Shown here: piece by piece, positions 17,186 through 25,560 of the stretch
Position numbering within the stretch: the first letter of the stretch is position 1
Layout of the letters: each line of letters starts with the position of its first letter
NCBI GenBank assembly: GCA_020627785.1
Contig: JAHDGF010000005.1
Location: 81,125 to 145,124 of the forward strand
Reading direction: 5' to 3'
Length of the DNA stretch: 64,000 bases
DNA from: Saprospiraceae bacterium
GTDB taxonomy: Bacteria > Bacteroidota > Bacteroidia > Chitinophagales > Saprospiraceae
Notes under the pieces: model-generated
What the model was told of the DNA's origin: nothing
What the model saw: only the letters and a program-made list of their open reading frames with translations
Database searches by the model: none
Position numbers and translations under genes: made by a program

Positions 17186-18118
17186 ATGGTTATTCGAAGA
17201 GCAGAAAGGGAAGATGTAAAAGGAATTGTTGCATTGATGAATGCAGAAGATGAAAATCTTGTAAGCGAAGAACAATTAACTAATTGGTATTTCAATAATC
17301 ATAGCCAAAGTCACGGTTTGATTATATGTGAATATGAAGGAAAGATTGAAGGTATTTGTTCAACCAATCATTTTCGGTTAGATCTGAATGGTAGTAAAAA
17401 ACTAATTGCTTTTCCTATGAAAGTTCTCACCTCATCTAAGATCAGAGGCAAGGGTGTATTTTCTAAATTGTATTGGAAAAACGAGGAAGTTTGCTTCGGA
17501 GATGAGAAAGTGGATTTTTTTATAAATTTTCCTAATGATATTAGTTCTCCTATATTCCTAAAGAAATTTGAATACCTACCTGGGATTTGTTCTGACCTAG
17601 CACTTATACTAAATAGACCAATCTTCCTTGGAGCAAATTCAAAATATGAAATCGTAGATAATATTCCCGATTCTTTTTTTGCAAAACCAATACAGGTAAA
17701 ACAAAATGGTTTTACCAAAGATCAGAAATATTTTCAATGGAGATATAAAACACCCATCAGCACAGAATCTGAGAAGTATAAATTTCTAGCATTGCGGAAT
17801 GGTCGTGGATTTGCTGTTGTGAAAAAGGATAAGAAAAAAGGAATTCCAATTTATTTGCTTCTAGACGTATTTGTTCATGGTCGAGAAGATGTGGCAAATT
17901 TATTCAATGCTGCTCGACATTATTCAATGAAGAATTTAGCCATGGGGATTCTATGTTTTTTAAATGAATATAATCGCGAAGCGGTTGATAAAATAAAATT
18001 GAAGAAGATTCTGAGAAATCAGTTTAATTTTTCAGTTAAAGGGAAGAGTATGGACGAAACTAAATCTTTATCTAAAACTCCATTTAATTTCGAATTAGGG
18101 GACTTAGATTTTTTATAG
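17186..18118 (+). CDS. GNAT-like N-acyltransferase
   Basis: The 310-residue protein opens like a GNAT domain (MVIRRAEREDVKGIVALMNA). It has a central V-L-T-S-S-K-I-R-G-K-G-V-F-S-K-L segment near residue 82, matching the acetyl-CoA-binding R/Q-x-x-G-x-G/A loop. The rest (to residue 310) is longer than a simple GNAT domain and may be a second, degenerate GNAT-like half, as in FemX/MprF-type or sugar N-acyltransferases. It lies between the deacetylase and a methyltransferase. A deacetylate-then-reacylate step on an amino sugar is an attractive but unproven reading. Confidence 0.72.
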   Translation: MVIRRAEREDVKGIVALMNAEDENLVSEEQLTNWYFNNHSQSHGLIICEYEGKIEGICSTNHFRLDLNGSKKLIAFPMKVLTSSKIRGKGVFSKLYWKNEEVCFGDEKVDFFINFPNDISSPIFLKKFEYLPGICSDLALILNRPIFLGANSKYEIVDNIPDSFFAKPIQVKQNGFTKDQKYFQWRYKTPISTESEKYKFLALRNGRGFAVVKKDKKKGIPIYLLLDVFVHGREDVANLFNAARHYSMKNLAMGILCFLNEYNREAVDKIKLKKILRNQFNFSVKGKSMDETKSLSKTPFNFELGDLDFL

Positions 18119-18133
18119 AATTATAAAATTGAA

Positions 18134-19039
18134 ATGATAAAATACATCACGGAAAGCCAAGTCATGCGTGAATTCTTTGGTAAAAAGATTTACAATTTTG
18201 TCAAAGCTGAGGAGAATAGCAACATTGATGTTGAAACAGTCAAGTCATTTGGGGAGGAGTGGATAAAGTTTGATCACTTTGAAGAAAGCGAAGTTGAACT
18301 TGCCAAGGAAGTGTACTTTGATGTTGTAACAGAATCTATGCTAAATAGGGATTCTATAGTTATGGATATGGGATGTGGGACTGGTAGATGGACAAAATAT
18401 GCTTGTAAAAGAGCAAAATTCGTAGAGGCCATAGATCCTAGTGATGCAGTGATCTCTGCAGCTAAATTATTAAGCGCAGAAAGCAATGTCCGAATAACTC
18501 AGGCAGAGGTCAGTAGCATCCCTTTTCCTGATGATTCTTTTGACTTTGTATTCAGTCTCGGCGTATTACATCACATACCTGACACAGCCCAGGCAATGAT
18601 AGATACTGTCAAGAAATTAAAACCAGGAGGACACTTTCTTGTATACCTATATTATAAAGTAGAAGAACGTTCTTTCTTATTTAGGTCTATTTTCTTCTTA
18701 TCTAACATCCTTAGAAATATCGTATATCGATTGCCAGGATCCATCAAACGATTTGCTTGTGATCTCCTCGCAATATTCATCTACCTACCTTTCATCTTAC
18801 TCTCAAAAGTGATTAGAGCTATTTTTGGAGAAGGGGCCATGAAAAAAATTCCCTTGTCATTTTATCATGACAAGAGCTGGAATATAATCCGAAATGATGC
18901 GCTTGATAGATTTGGAACACCACTTGAACAAAGATTTAACAAGAAGGAAATTGCCAGCATGATGGAAGCGAGTGGCTTAAAGGATATCAAGTTTTCAAAT
19001 AACCCTCCATACTGGCATGCCGTTGGACGTAAGGCCTAA
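18134..19039 (+). CDS. Class I SAM-dependent methyltransferase
   Basis: This 301-residue protein contains motif I VMDMGCGTGRWTKYACKRA near residue 76. It also has the acidic strand-2 end EAIDPSD and motif II/III FDFVFSLGVLHHIPDTAQAM with LKPGGHFLVYLY. These are signatures of Methyltransf_11-type enzymes. Two hydrophobic stretches near residues 190-235 suggest peripheral membrane contact, fitting a lipid-linked substrate. It overlaps the next glycosyltransferase start by 23 bases. Confidence 0.9.
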   Translation: MIKYITESQVMREFFGKKIYNFVKAEENSNIDVETVKSFGEEWIKFDHFEESEVELAKEVYFDVVTESMLNRDSIVMDMGCGTGRWTKYACKRAKFVEAIDPSDAVISAAKLLSAESNVRITQAEVSSIPFPDDSFDFVFSLGVLHHIPDTAQAMIDTVKKLKPGGHFLVYLYYKVEERSFLFRSIFFLSNILRNIVYRLPGSIKRFACDLLAIFIYLPFILLSKVIRAIFGEGAMKKIPLSFYHDKSWNIIRNDALDRFGTPLEQRFNKKEIASMMEASGLKDIKFSNNPPYWHAVGRKA

Positions 19040-20114
19040 AGTAGCTTTCATCTGTCCTTATGTTCATGATACTGCTCCTGGTCAAAGATTTCGAGTAGAA
19101 CTATATCAACCTTACTTGGCAGAATACATGGACTTTAAAAATTTCTACTTCTTGGACGAGAAGACCAATGGTTTACTTTACAAGAAGGGATATTTTTTTC
19201 AAAAAGCCTTTGGTGTTTTAAAAGGTTTCCTGCGCAGAGCCTTTTCAATTTTTGAACTAAGAAAGTTTGACTACATTTTCATATTTCGTGAGGCAACGCC
19301 TTTGGGTCCACCAATCATAGAATGGCTTCTAGCAAAGATTTTTAGGAAGAAACTTATTTATGATTTTGATGATGCTATTTGGATTAGTAATACCACCGAT
19401 AACAATTCAATGATTGGAAAATTGAAGTGGCACTCAAAGGTAGCCAAGATTTGTACATGGGCATATAAGAATTCTTGTGGTAATAATTATTTGAAATCAT
19501 ATGCTGAGAAGTGGAATAAAAATTCGTTTAGAATTCCTACAGTTGTTGATACTGTTAGAATGCATAATATAAAAAAAATACCTTCTGAAACCTCAATAAA
19601 TCTTGGATGGACAGGATCGCATTCTTCTCTTGTTTTACTCAATGAAATTTTGCCAGTTTTGAAAAAATTGCACGAGGAAATCAATTTTAAATTCTTTGTT
19701 ATTGCCGATAAGAATCCCGAATTAGATTTAGATGGATTTGAGTTTATTGAATGGAATAGAGAAACAGAAATAAAGGATTTGGCAAAAATTGACGTTGGAA
19801 TTATGCCTTTAAGAAATGATGAATGGTGTAAGGGTAAGTGCGGTTTTAAAGCCATTCAATATATGTCCCTTGGGGTTCCGGCAGTGGTCTCAAACCTAGG
19901 TGTAAATCCTATCATCGTTGAACATGGCAAAAATGGATTTGTCTGTGATGGCCCGGAGGACTGGTACAAGAATATTAAAACCTTATTAGAAGATAAAGAA
20001 CTTCGATCGAGTATGGGCGAAGATGCACATAAGCGAGTGGAAGAAAATTATTCAGTGAATAGTATTCTTCCTGATTTTTTAAACTTGTTTGATATCCATG
20101 TTTCGCAAGCCTGA
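19017..20114 (+). CDS. Glycosyltransferase, GT4-like
   Basis: A 365-residue GT-B enzyme starting MPLDVRPKVAFICPYVHDT. The DFDDAIW block near residue 118 and the donor half INLGWTGSHSSLVLL near 197 are seen. GKCGFKAIQYMSLGVPAVVS near 270 is the E/K-x7-E-type region in which the first acid is replaced by Lys-Cys-Gly-Phe-Lys. This variant is common among bacterial polysaccharide GT4-like enzymes. The start overlaps the methyltransferase gene by 23 bases, and its 3' end overlaps the sulfotransferase gene. The sugar it transfers is not known. Confidence 0.85.
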   Translation: MPLDVRPKVAFICPYVHDTAPGQRFRVELYQPYLAEYMDFKNFYFLDEKTNGLLYKKGYFFQKAFGVLKGFLRRAFSIFELRKFDYIFIFREATPLGPPIIEWLLAKIFRKKLIYDFDDAIWISNTTDNNSMIGKLKWHSKVAKICTWAYKNSCGNNYLKSYAEKWNKNSFRIPTVVDTVRMHNIKKIPSETSINLGWTGSHSSLVLLNEILPVLKKLHEEINFKFFVIADKNPELDLDGFEFIEWNRETEIKDLAKIDVGIMPLRNDEWCKGKCGFKAIQYMSLGVPAVVSNLGVNPIIVEHGKNGFVCDGPEDWYKNIKTLLEDKELRSSMGEDAHKRVEENYSVNSILPDFLNLFDIHVSQA

Positions 20115-20991
20115 TCTTTTTATTATCGGTGCTCAAAAAGCAGGGACAACCTCATTGAAGAATTACTTGGGTGATCATCCAGAAGTAATTACCCATCCGC
20201 ATACTGAAATGACTTTTTATGCGGATGAAAAAGAATTTAGTAAGGGATATGATTCTGCGTTCGTTAGATATTTTGGTGATCCAGAAACATTAAAAGGAGA
20301 AAAAATAATTGCGAAGAATGTTACAATTTCCTTTCGAGAGGAAACGCTAAAAAATTTGCGCAAGCATAACCCTTATTGTAAAATTGTCTTTGTACTAAGA
20401 GAGCCAATATCAAGAGCATATTCTGCCTATCAAATGGCCAAGAGAGGAGGGTGGATGCACGAGTCATTTGATTACGCCTTAAAAGCAGTTGATAAAAATA
20501 TTAAAGGGGAAAATGATAAATTCTATAGATTCATGCTTGATCTTGGTATCTATCATACACAGATTGAAACCTTACTAAAATATTATCCAAGAGAGCAGAT
20601 TAAATTTTTATTGTATGACGATCTTAAAAGTGATCCCGTCCGTACAACTCAACTTTTATATTCTTGGCTAAATGTAGATTCTTCTTATCTGCCTAATACT
20701 GAGCGATATAATCAAGGGGGAGAAGCTAAGTCTAAATTAATGGGAAGCCTAATTAAGTTTCTCAGAAATAATGGAAGTATTGTAAAGAATGGTATAAAGA
20801 ATATTTTTGGGGAGCGGAGCTTTATCCGCTTATCGCAAAATTTACAATCCCTTAATAAGACGAAGTCACCTGTGAAAAATGACGATATCGATGATAAGAT
20901 TTATGATTTCTTAAAAGAATTCTATTTCGAAAAGAATCAAGCTTGTTCACAGTACCTTGATCAAGATCTTAATCAACTTTGGTATGGTTAG
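20098..20991 (+). CDS. Sulfotransferase-fold protein 3 (heparan-sulfotransferase type)
   Basis: The product of about 297 residues begins MFRKPDLFIIGAQKAGTTSL. G-A-Q-K-A-G-T-T-S is the classical 5'-phosphosulfate loop of carbohydrate sulfotransferases. The 3'-phosphate block IVFVLREPISRAYSAYQM lies near residue 99, with the R...S spacing of that family. A TTG at 20089 in the same frame would add three residues, but ATG at 20098 is the better start. The first 17 bases overlap the preceding gene. The last 23 bases overlap, tail to tail, an opposite-strand membrane-protein gene. This is the clearest polysaccharide sulfotransferase in the locus. Confidence 0.92.
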   Translation: MFRKPDLFIIGAQKAGTTSLKNYLGDHPEVITHPHTEMTFYADEKEFSKGYDSAFVRYFGDPETLKGEKIIAKNVTISFREETLKNLRKHNPYCKIVFVLREPISRAYSAYQMAKRGGWMHESFDYALKAVDKNIKGENDKFYRFMLDLGIYHTQIETLLKYYPREQIKFLLYDDLKSDPVRTTQLLYSWLNVDSSYLPNTERYNQGGEAKSKLMGSLIKFLRNNGSIVKNGIKNIFGERSFIRLSQNLQSLNKTKSPVKNDDIDDKIYDFLKEFYFEKNQACSQYLDQDLNQLWYG

Positions 20992-22369
20992 TTTTCGGCT
21001 TTAATTTTTTACGCCGCCTAAGCTCAACATATAAAATTGCTAAGGTGGCATAAAAGAAGCTTAAGCCAGGAATTTTATACCTAACCAAACTACCAAAGTT
21101 GTAGGTGGCAAATCCAATTAGGAATAAGTAAGAAAGGCTAAAAAATAGGAAGGCAATTAAGTGAGGATTTGTTAGTATGAATTTTAAACATCTCCTGATT
21201 CCTGTTCTTAAAATAATATAGAGGAATACCAGAAGTGTAATCGTTCCTTCTATAGCATTAGGAACTAATTGAACATGTGATAAAACTTCCCATAAGTAGG
21301 GTCTGAAAAGACAAACAACCAATGCTGATGGCACAACGCTCAACATCCCTAATAGATTTTTATCATATTCAAAACTATAGCCAAGTGCATCGGAGGCCTC
21401 ATTTAAAAAGCCGTGGTAATTTTGAGACTGTTGGAGATAAGTAAATATATTATTAACACTATATCGAGTGTTTACACTTATTATCGATAGAATTAGAAGT
21501 ATGCTAGCAAGTCCTCCGATTAAGAAAAAAGATCTCTTAAGATAGACTACAAAACTTTTTTTAGTGGAACTTGATTTTACCAAAACCCACCACAATAGAA
21601 TTGTCGGGATGTATGCAAAAGCTACATATGGTTTCATCTGAATCATCAAAAAAATACCACCAGCTAGTAGTACAATATAAGGCAGCTTAAAATGATTTCC
21701 ATTGATAAGACGGTGCGTAGCATAAAAGGCATAACCTAGGCCGATCATAGTAAAGGTATCTCGCATTAATGGTGCGGATCCCCAGAATAAAACACTAGGG
21801 ATAAATAGACAAGCGATGGCTAATGATAATCTTGGACGAGGAAATAATTCGTGAAAAACAAGATAGGTTCTCCAGCTGGCCATGAATCCAAAATATGAAA
21901 CTAAAAATCCAATGCCATAAATTGATTTACAGGATAAAAGCATGAGGAAAAATGCTGGCCGGCATAATTTCATGATTTTTTCACTGTGAGCATAATAAAA
22001 TACACCTTGATTAATAAAAAATTGTTCAGCAGCTTCTGAAAAGGTGAGGGCATCTTGAGTCATTAGTTCTTTAAAAACATCAAAGTCCATCCAGAAACTG
22101 TCCCACACGGCAGAGGTCGCCCTAAAGTAACCGACCATATCATAACCTTGAATCAAGATGTCGAAAAACCAAATGATAAGAATGGTGAATATAATCTTAA
22201 CCGTAAAAGCTGGATAGAAATATTTTATGACTTCAGGATACTTTTTTTTGAATTTTTTTCGAGATAAAAAAACAAAGAAAAACACTAGACCTAGATACAC
22301 TGGAGCTATCACAAAATCCCAGGAAGTACCCATGGGTGCATTATGTATTCTTTCAATAATCGACATCAT
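20969..22369 (-). CDS. Polytopic membrane protein, putative Wzy-like polymerase
   Basis: The 466-residue protein has about ten to twelve predicted membrane segments and large loops. The block FWGSAPLMRDTFTMIGLGYAF resembles the conserved 'W-G-S-G..K-D-T' segment of Bacteroidota oligosaccharide-unit polymerases. The late RYKIPGLSFFYATLAIL fits the R-Y-x-x-P region near their C-terminus. No annotated family is matched with confidence. It is the only minus-strand gene within the first 33.7 kb. It overlaps the sulfotransferase gene at its 3' end by 23 bases and is separated from the divergent asnB-like gene by 14 bases. Confidence 0.6.
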   Translation of the reverse strand: MMSIIERIHNAPMGTSWDFVIAPVYLGLVFFFVFLSRKKFKKKYPEVIKYFYPAFTVKIIFTILIIWFFDILIQGYDMVGYFRATSAVWDSFWMDFDVFKELMTQDALTFSEAAEQFFINQGVFYYAHSEKIMKLCRPAFFLMLLSCKSIYGIGFLVSYFGFMASWRTYLVFHELFPRPRLSLAIACLFIPSVLFWGSAPLMRDTFTMIGLGYAFYATHRLINGNHFKLPYIVLLAGGIFLMIQMKPYVAFAYIPTILLWWVLVKSSSTKKSFVVYLKRSFFLIGGLASILLILSIISVNTRYSVNNIFTYLQQSQNYHGFLNEASDALGYSFEYDKNLLGMLSVVPSALVVCLFRPYLWEVLSHVQLVPNAIEGTITLLVFLYIILRTGIRRCLKFILTNPHLIAFLFFSLSYLFLIGFATYNFGSLVRYKIPGLSFFYATLAILYVELRRRKKLKPKTNHTKVD

Positions 22370-22383
22370 ACAATCTCAATCTA

Positions 22384-24273
22384 ATGTGCAGAATTAACGG
22401 GATTAAATATTTTAATCAAAAGAAAGTCGACCAGACCCTACTTGAGTCCATGCGGGATTGTCTTTCTTATGGCGGTCCTGACTCTGCAAATATATACATA
22501 AACGAGAAGAAAGACTTGGGTCTTGCCCATCGGAGATTAGCAATCCTTGATTTGTCTGATGATGGTATTCAACCCATGCGCTATAAACACTGGGTGATTA
22601 TCTTCAACGGAGAGCTCTACAACTTTATGGATGTTAGAGTTGAATTAGAGGCTTTAGGGACAACTTTTAATACACAAACAGACACAGAGGTACTCTTGAA
22701 GGCCTTTGAAAGGTGGGGTCCAGATTCTATCAATAAATTTCATGGGATGTTTGCCTTTGTTATTTATGACGAACAAAAGGATAGTTTATTGTTCTGCCGT
22801 GATCGCGTAGGTGTTAAACCGCTTTTCCTTTATCGCAAGGATGGCACCTGTTTGTTTGCTTCTGAGTTAAAAGCCTTTCATCCCTATCCAAACTTTGATA
22901 AAACGATTAATAAAGATGCTGTTTCTCTTTATTTGCAACAAGGGTATATTCATTCACCGCATTGCATTTTTAAAAATGTTCGAAAACTTGGTGCGGGGAC
23001 TTATCTAGAAATCGATAAAGATGGAAATGAGAAAGAAACCACCTACTGGAAGCCAGGGACACATCTGCACGATGGGGTAGTTTGTAGAAATAAAAATGAG
23101 GAAGAGTTAAAGGAAGAATTGGAAGAACTTTTAGTAGAGAGTTTTAACCTAAGGATGGTGTCAGACGTTCCCGTAGGAATATTTTTAAGTGGTGGTGTTG
23201 ATTCTTCGCTTGTCGCTTCGATGCTGCAAAAAAGATCCAATCAACAACTAAAAACTTTCACCATCGGTTTTGATGATCCGTCCTACAATGAAGCTCCATT
23301 TGCGAAAGCAATAGCAGATCACATAGGCTCTGATCATCATGAGTTGACTGTGACGGATACAGATTTTAAAAAAGTAGTAAAAGATTTTGTAGACATCTAT
23401 GATGAGCCTTTCGGAGATAGTTCTGGTATCCCTACCTTTCTGCTTTCGCAAATGACAAGCCAGTATGTGAAAGTAAGTTTATCAGCAGATGGTGGAGATG
23501 AAATATTTGGAGGATATACCAAATATGAAATGGCCAAAAAGATTCATGGGATGCCTTCCTTTGCAAGGAAATTATTATCCCTCCCGCTTTCCTTGGTTAG
23601 CCCGGAACAGTTAAATAAAAATCGACTTTTAAAAGGATACACAAATGTTGGCATCAAAGTACATAAATTTAAGAATGCCATTCAGGCCGATGGTTTGGTT
23701 GATCTCTTTAATCGAAGTTCAGTATTCTTATCTGAAAAAGATCAATTAAAAATATTTTCACATTACCTCAATAGATGGAATGGTAGTTTGTGCCAAGATG
23801 ATTCTCGGATAATCGCACAGCTCGGATACATTGATATCCAAACTTACCTTGAAGGAGATATCATGACGAAAGTTGATCGTGCAACCATGCAACATGCATT
23901 GGAAGGTCGCGAACCACTTTTGGATCATAAGTTGATTGAATTTGGATTGAGATTGAAAGATGAATGGAAAATAAAAAATGGAAAGGCAAAATACCTGTTG
24001 CGACAGGTACTATATAAATACGTTCCTTCAGAATTGATTGATAGACCTAAGCAAGGGTTTGCAATCCCACTCCGAAGCTGGTTACTAAATGAGCTCTTAG
24101 ATGATTTGAAAGCAATGAAGGAAGACCAGCAATTCTTTAATTGTTTTGAATTGAATACATCGGAGATTTGTCAACAAATTAATGATTTTATCTCTCAGAA
24201 AAAATATCAAAATGAATATAACATTTGGTTCTTATTCGTTTTGCATAAATGGTATTTAAAGTGGATGGCTTAA
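22384..24273 (+). CDS. asnB: Asparagine synthetase B-type glutamine amidotransferase
   Basis: A 629-residue protein with the class II glutaminase domain (about 1-220) starting MCRINGI, so Cys2 becomes the N-terminal nucleophile after Met removal. The synthetase domain has the ATP-pyrophosphatase loop L-S-G-G-V-D-S-S near residue 263. Enzymes of this length amidate a carboxylate using glutamine nitrogen. In polysaccharide clusters AsnB homologues are often dedicated to amidating uronic acids rather than to making asparagine (compare WbpS-type proteins). Which applies here cannot be decided from sequence. Two exact copies of the 12-mer ATTTGCGAAAGC, in opposite orientation and different codon phase, lie inside this gene. 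Confidence 0.9.
   Translation: MCRINGIKYFNQKKVDQTLLESMRDCLSYGGPDSANIYINEKKDLGLAHRRLAILDLSDDGIQPMRYKHWVIIFNGELYNFMDVRVELEALGTTFNTQTDTEVLLKAFERWGPDSINKFHGMFAFVIYDEQKDSLLFCRDRVGVKPLFLYRKDGTCLFASELKAFHPYPNFDKTINKDAVSLYLQQGYIHSPHCIFKNVRKLGAGTYLEIDKDGNEKETTYWKPGTHLHDGVVCRNKNEEELKEELEELLVESFNLRMVSDVPVGIFLSGGVDSSLVASMLQKRSNQQLKTFTIGFDDPSYNEAPFAKAIADHIGSDHHELTVTDTDFKKVVKDFVDIYDEPFGDSSGIPTFLLSQMTSQYVKVSLSADGGDEIFGGYTKYEMAKKIHGMPSFARKLLSLPLSLVSPEQLNKNRLLKGYTNVGIKVHKFKNAIQADGLVDLFNRSSVFLSEKDQLKIFSHYLNRWNGSLCQDDSRIIAQLGYIDIQTYLEGDIMTKVDRATMQHALEGREPLLDHKLIEFGLRLKDEWKIKNGKAKYLLRQVLYKYVPSELIDRPKQGFAIPLRSWLLNELLDDLKAMKEDQQFFNCFELNTSEICQQINDFISQKKYQNEYNIWFLFVLHKWYLKWMA
23298..23309 (+). repeat. 12-mer motif ATTTGCGAAAGC, copy 2
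   Basis: Exact copy in the asnB-like gene, in the phase CCA TTT GCG AAA GCA. It encodes P-F-A-K-A, unlike the D/N-L-R-K phase of other copies. Confidence 0.85.
23442..23453 (-). repeat. 12-mer motif ATTTGCGAAAGC, copy 3 (reverse)
   Basis: Exact reverse-complement copy 133 bases after copy 2 in the same gene, in the phase CTG CTT TCG CAA ATG. Confidence 0.85.
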
Positions 24274-24282
24274 ACTAGTAAC

Positions 24283-25545
24283 TTGAAAGTTGCGAAATCT
24301 CTTTTAGTTATCTCTTATGCTTTTCCCCCGTTTAAGTCTATGGGGTCGATTAGAAATTATCTTCTAACCAGAGAGCTGTCTGATTATTTTGAAAAGAAGT
24401 CAACAGCATTCATCACCTCTAATGCGAAAGTCTTACCCAAAGACCATTTGAATCTAGACGCATTTGAAATCGTCCATCTTCCAACCTTTGATTACCGAAG
24501 CATTGCTAAAGGAACTTCTGCCGCAGGGGTCTCAGAATCAGGAGGAGCATTAAAACAGTTCTTTCGTCGACTTAAGAATTCACTACCGTTTTCTCTTCTT
24601 TTGGGTTTGGGTGGGCCGTTGTTTTTAATATCGGGAATTTGGAAAGGTTTTTTTTACTTAAGGAAAAATCGCGATGCGGTAATCGTTAGCCTGAGTGAAC
24701 CTTTCATTGATCACATCATTGCGAGTGTCCTCAAAAATATTTTTCCAAAAACAACATGGATTGCAGACATTCAAAATCTAGCCTTGGAGCCAGATACAGA
24801 TAGAGTACTGCTGAAAGGATTTCAACATTGGAGATATAAAAGAATTTTAAAGAAAGCTGCTGTGATTTCTACGGTGTCCGAAGGCCTAGTGCCGCATTTA
24901 AAAAGATACAACCAAAGTGTAGAAATTGTTGAATTAGGGATTAGTGCAATGTATGAGTCAACTAAGGCCTTAAACAACACAAAATTTACCATCTCATATT
25001 GCGGGTCAATCTATCCCGAACAAAAATTTGATGTTTTATTTGATGTGTTTAATGATATATTAAGTGAGGGTATAATTGCTATGGATGAGTTGCAATTTCA
25101 ATATGCTGGTACCAATCAAAACATGTGGATCAAACAATTAATGGAACATGGTTTTGAATCCACAAGTAAAGATTTAGGTTCCATAAACTATAGTGATTCA
25201 AGGACTGTCCAAGCTGAAAGCAATTTAAATTTATTATTGACTTGGAATACGCCTAATTTTAAAACAATTATTCCAGGGAAGTATTACGATTACCTTTCTA
25301 CTTCTAGACCTATTTTAATGATCATAAATGGTGAGAATGACCCAGCCTGGGAACAACGATTTGCACAATTAAAACCTGGTTTTATGTGCTACAATTCAAA
25401 GGCTGAAGGACTTAAAGAATACTTATTAGAACAAATCAATCATTGGCGTTTGAGTACTGATAATTCGCTTAAATTGAATAAATCTTTGTTGGATCAACAT
25501 CTGATAAAATATCAAGCAGAGAAATTAAAAAAATACCTTTCGTAG
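24283..25545 (+). CDS. Glycosyltransferase, GT4-like
   Basis: The 420-residue GT-B protein starts with TTG nine bases after the asnB-like stop. The N-terminus is KSLLVISYAFPPFKSMGSIR, the typical first strand and acceptor loop of GT4 enzymes. TWIADIQNLALEPD and VISTVSEGLVPHLKRY follow in the first domain, and the donor half starts at FTISYCGSIYPEQKFDVL near residue 230. The late segment I-I-P-G-K-Y-Y-D-Y-L-S-T-S-R-P-I-L replaces the acidic E-x7-E by a K-Y-Y-D-Y version, as in several WcaI/WbuB-like transferases. Donor and linkage are unknown. Confidence 0.82.
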   Translation: MKVAKSLLVISYAFPPFKSMGSIRNYLLTRELSDYFEKKSTAFITSNAKVLPKDHLNLDAFEIVHLPTFDYRSIAKGTSAAGVSESGGALKQFFRRLKNSLPFSLLLGLGGPLFLISGIWKGFFYLRKNRDAVIVSLSEPFIDHIIASVLKNIFPKTTWIADIQNLALEPDTDRVLLKGFQHWRYKRILKKAAVISTVSEGLVPHLKRYNQSVEIVELGISAMYESTKALNNTKFTISYCGSIYPEQKFDVLFDVFNDILSEGIIAMDELQFQYAGTNQNMWIKQLMEHGFESTSKDLGSINYSDSRTVQAESNLNLLLTWNTPNFKTIIPGKYYDYLSTSRPILMIINGENDPAWEQRFAQLKPGFMCYNSKAEGLKEYLLEQINHWRLSTDNSLKLNKSLLDQHLIKYQAEKLKKYLS

Positions 25546-25560
25546 AACTTCTTCCAGTCA

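Noticed and set aside
22384..24273. Housekeeping asparagine synthetase with confidence
   Set aside because: The domains fit, but the position inside a glycan operon makes a sugar-amidating role equally likely, so only the family is asserted.
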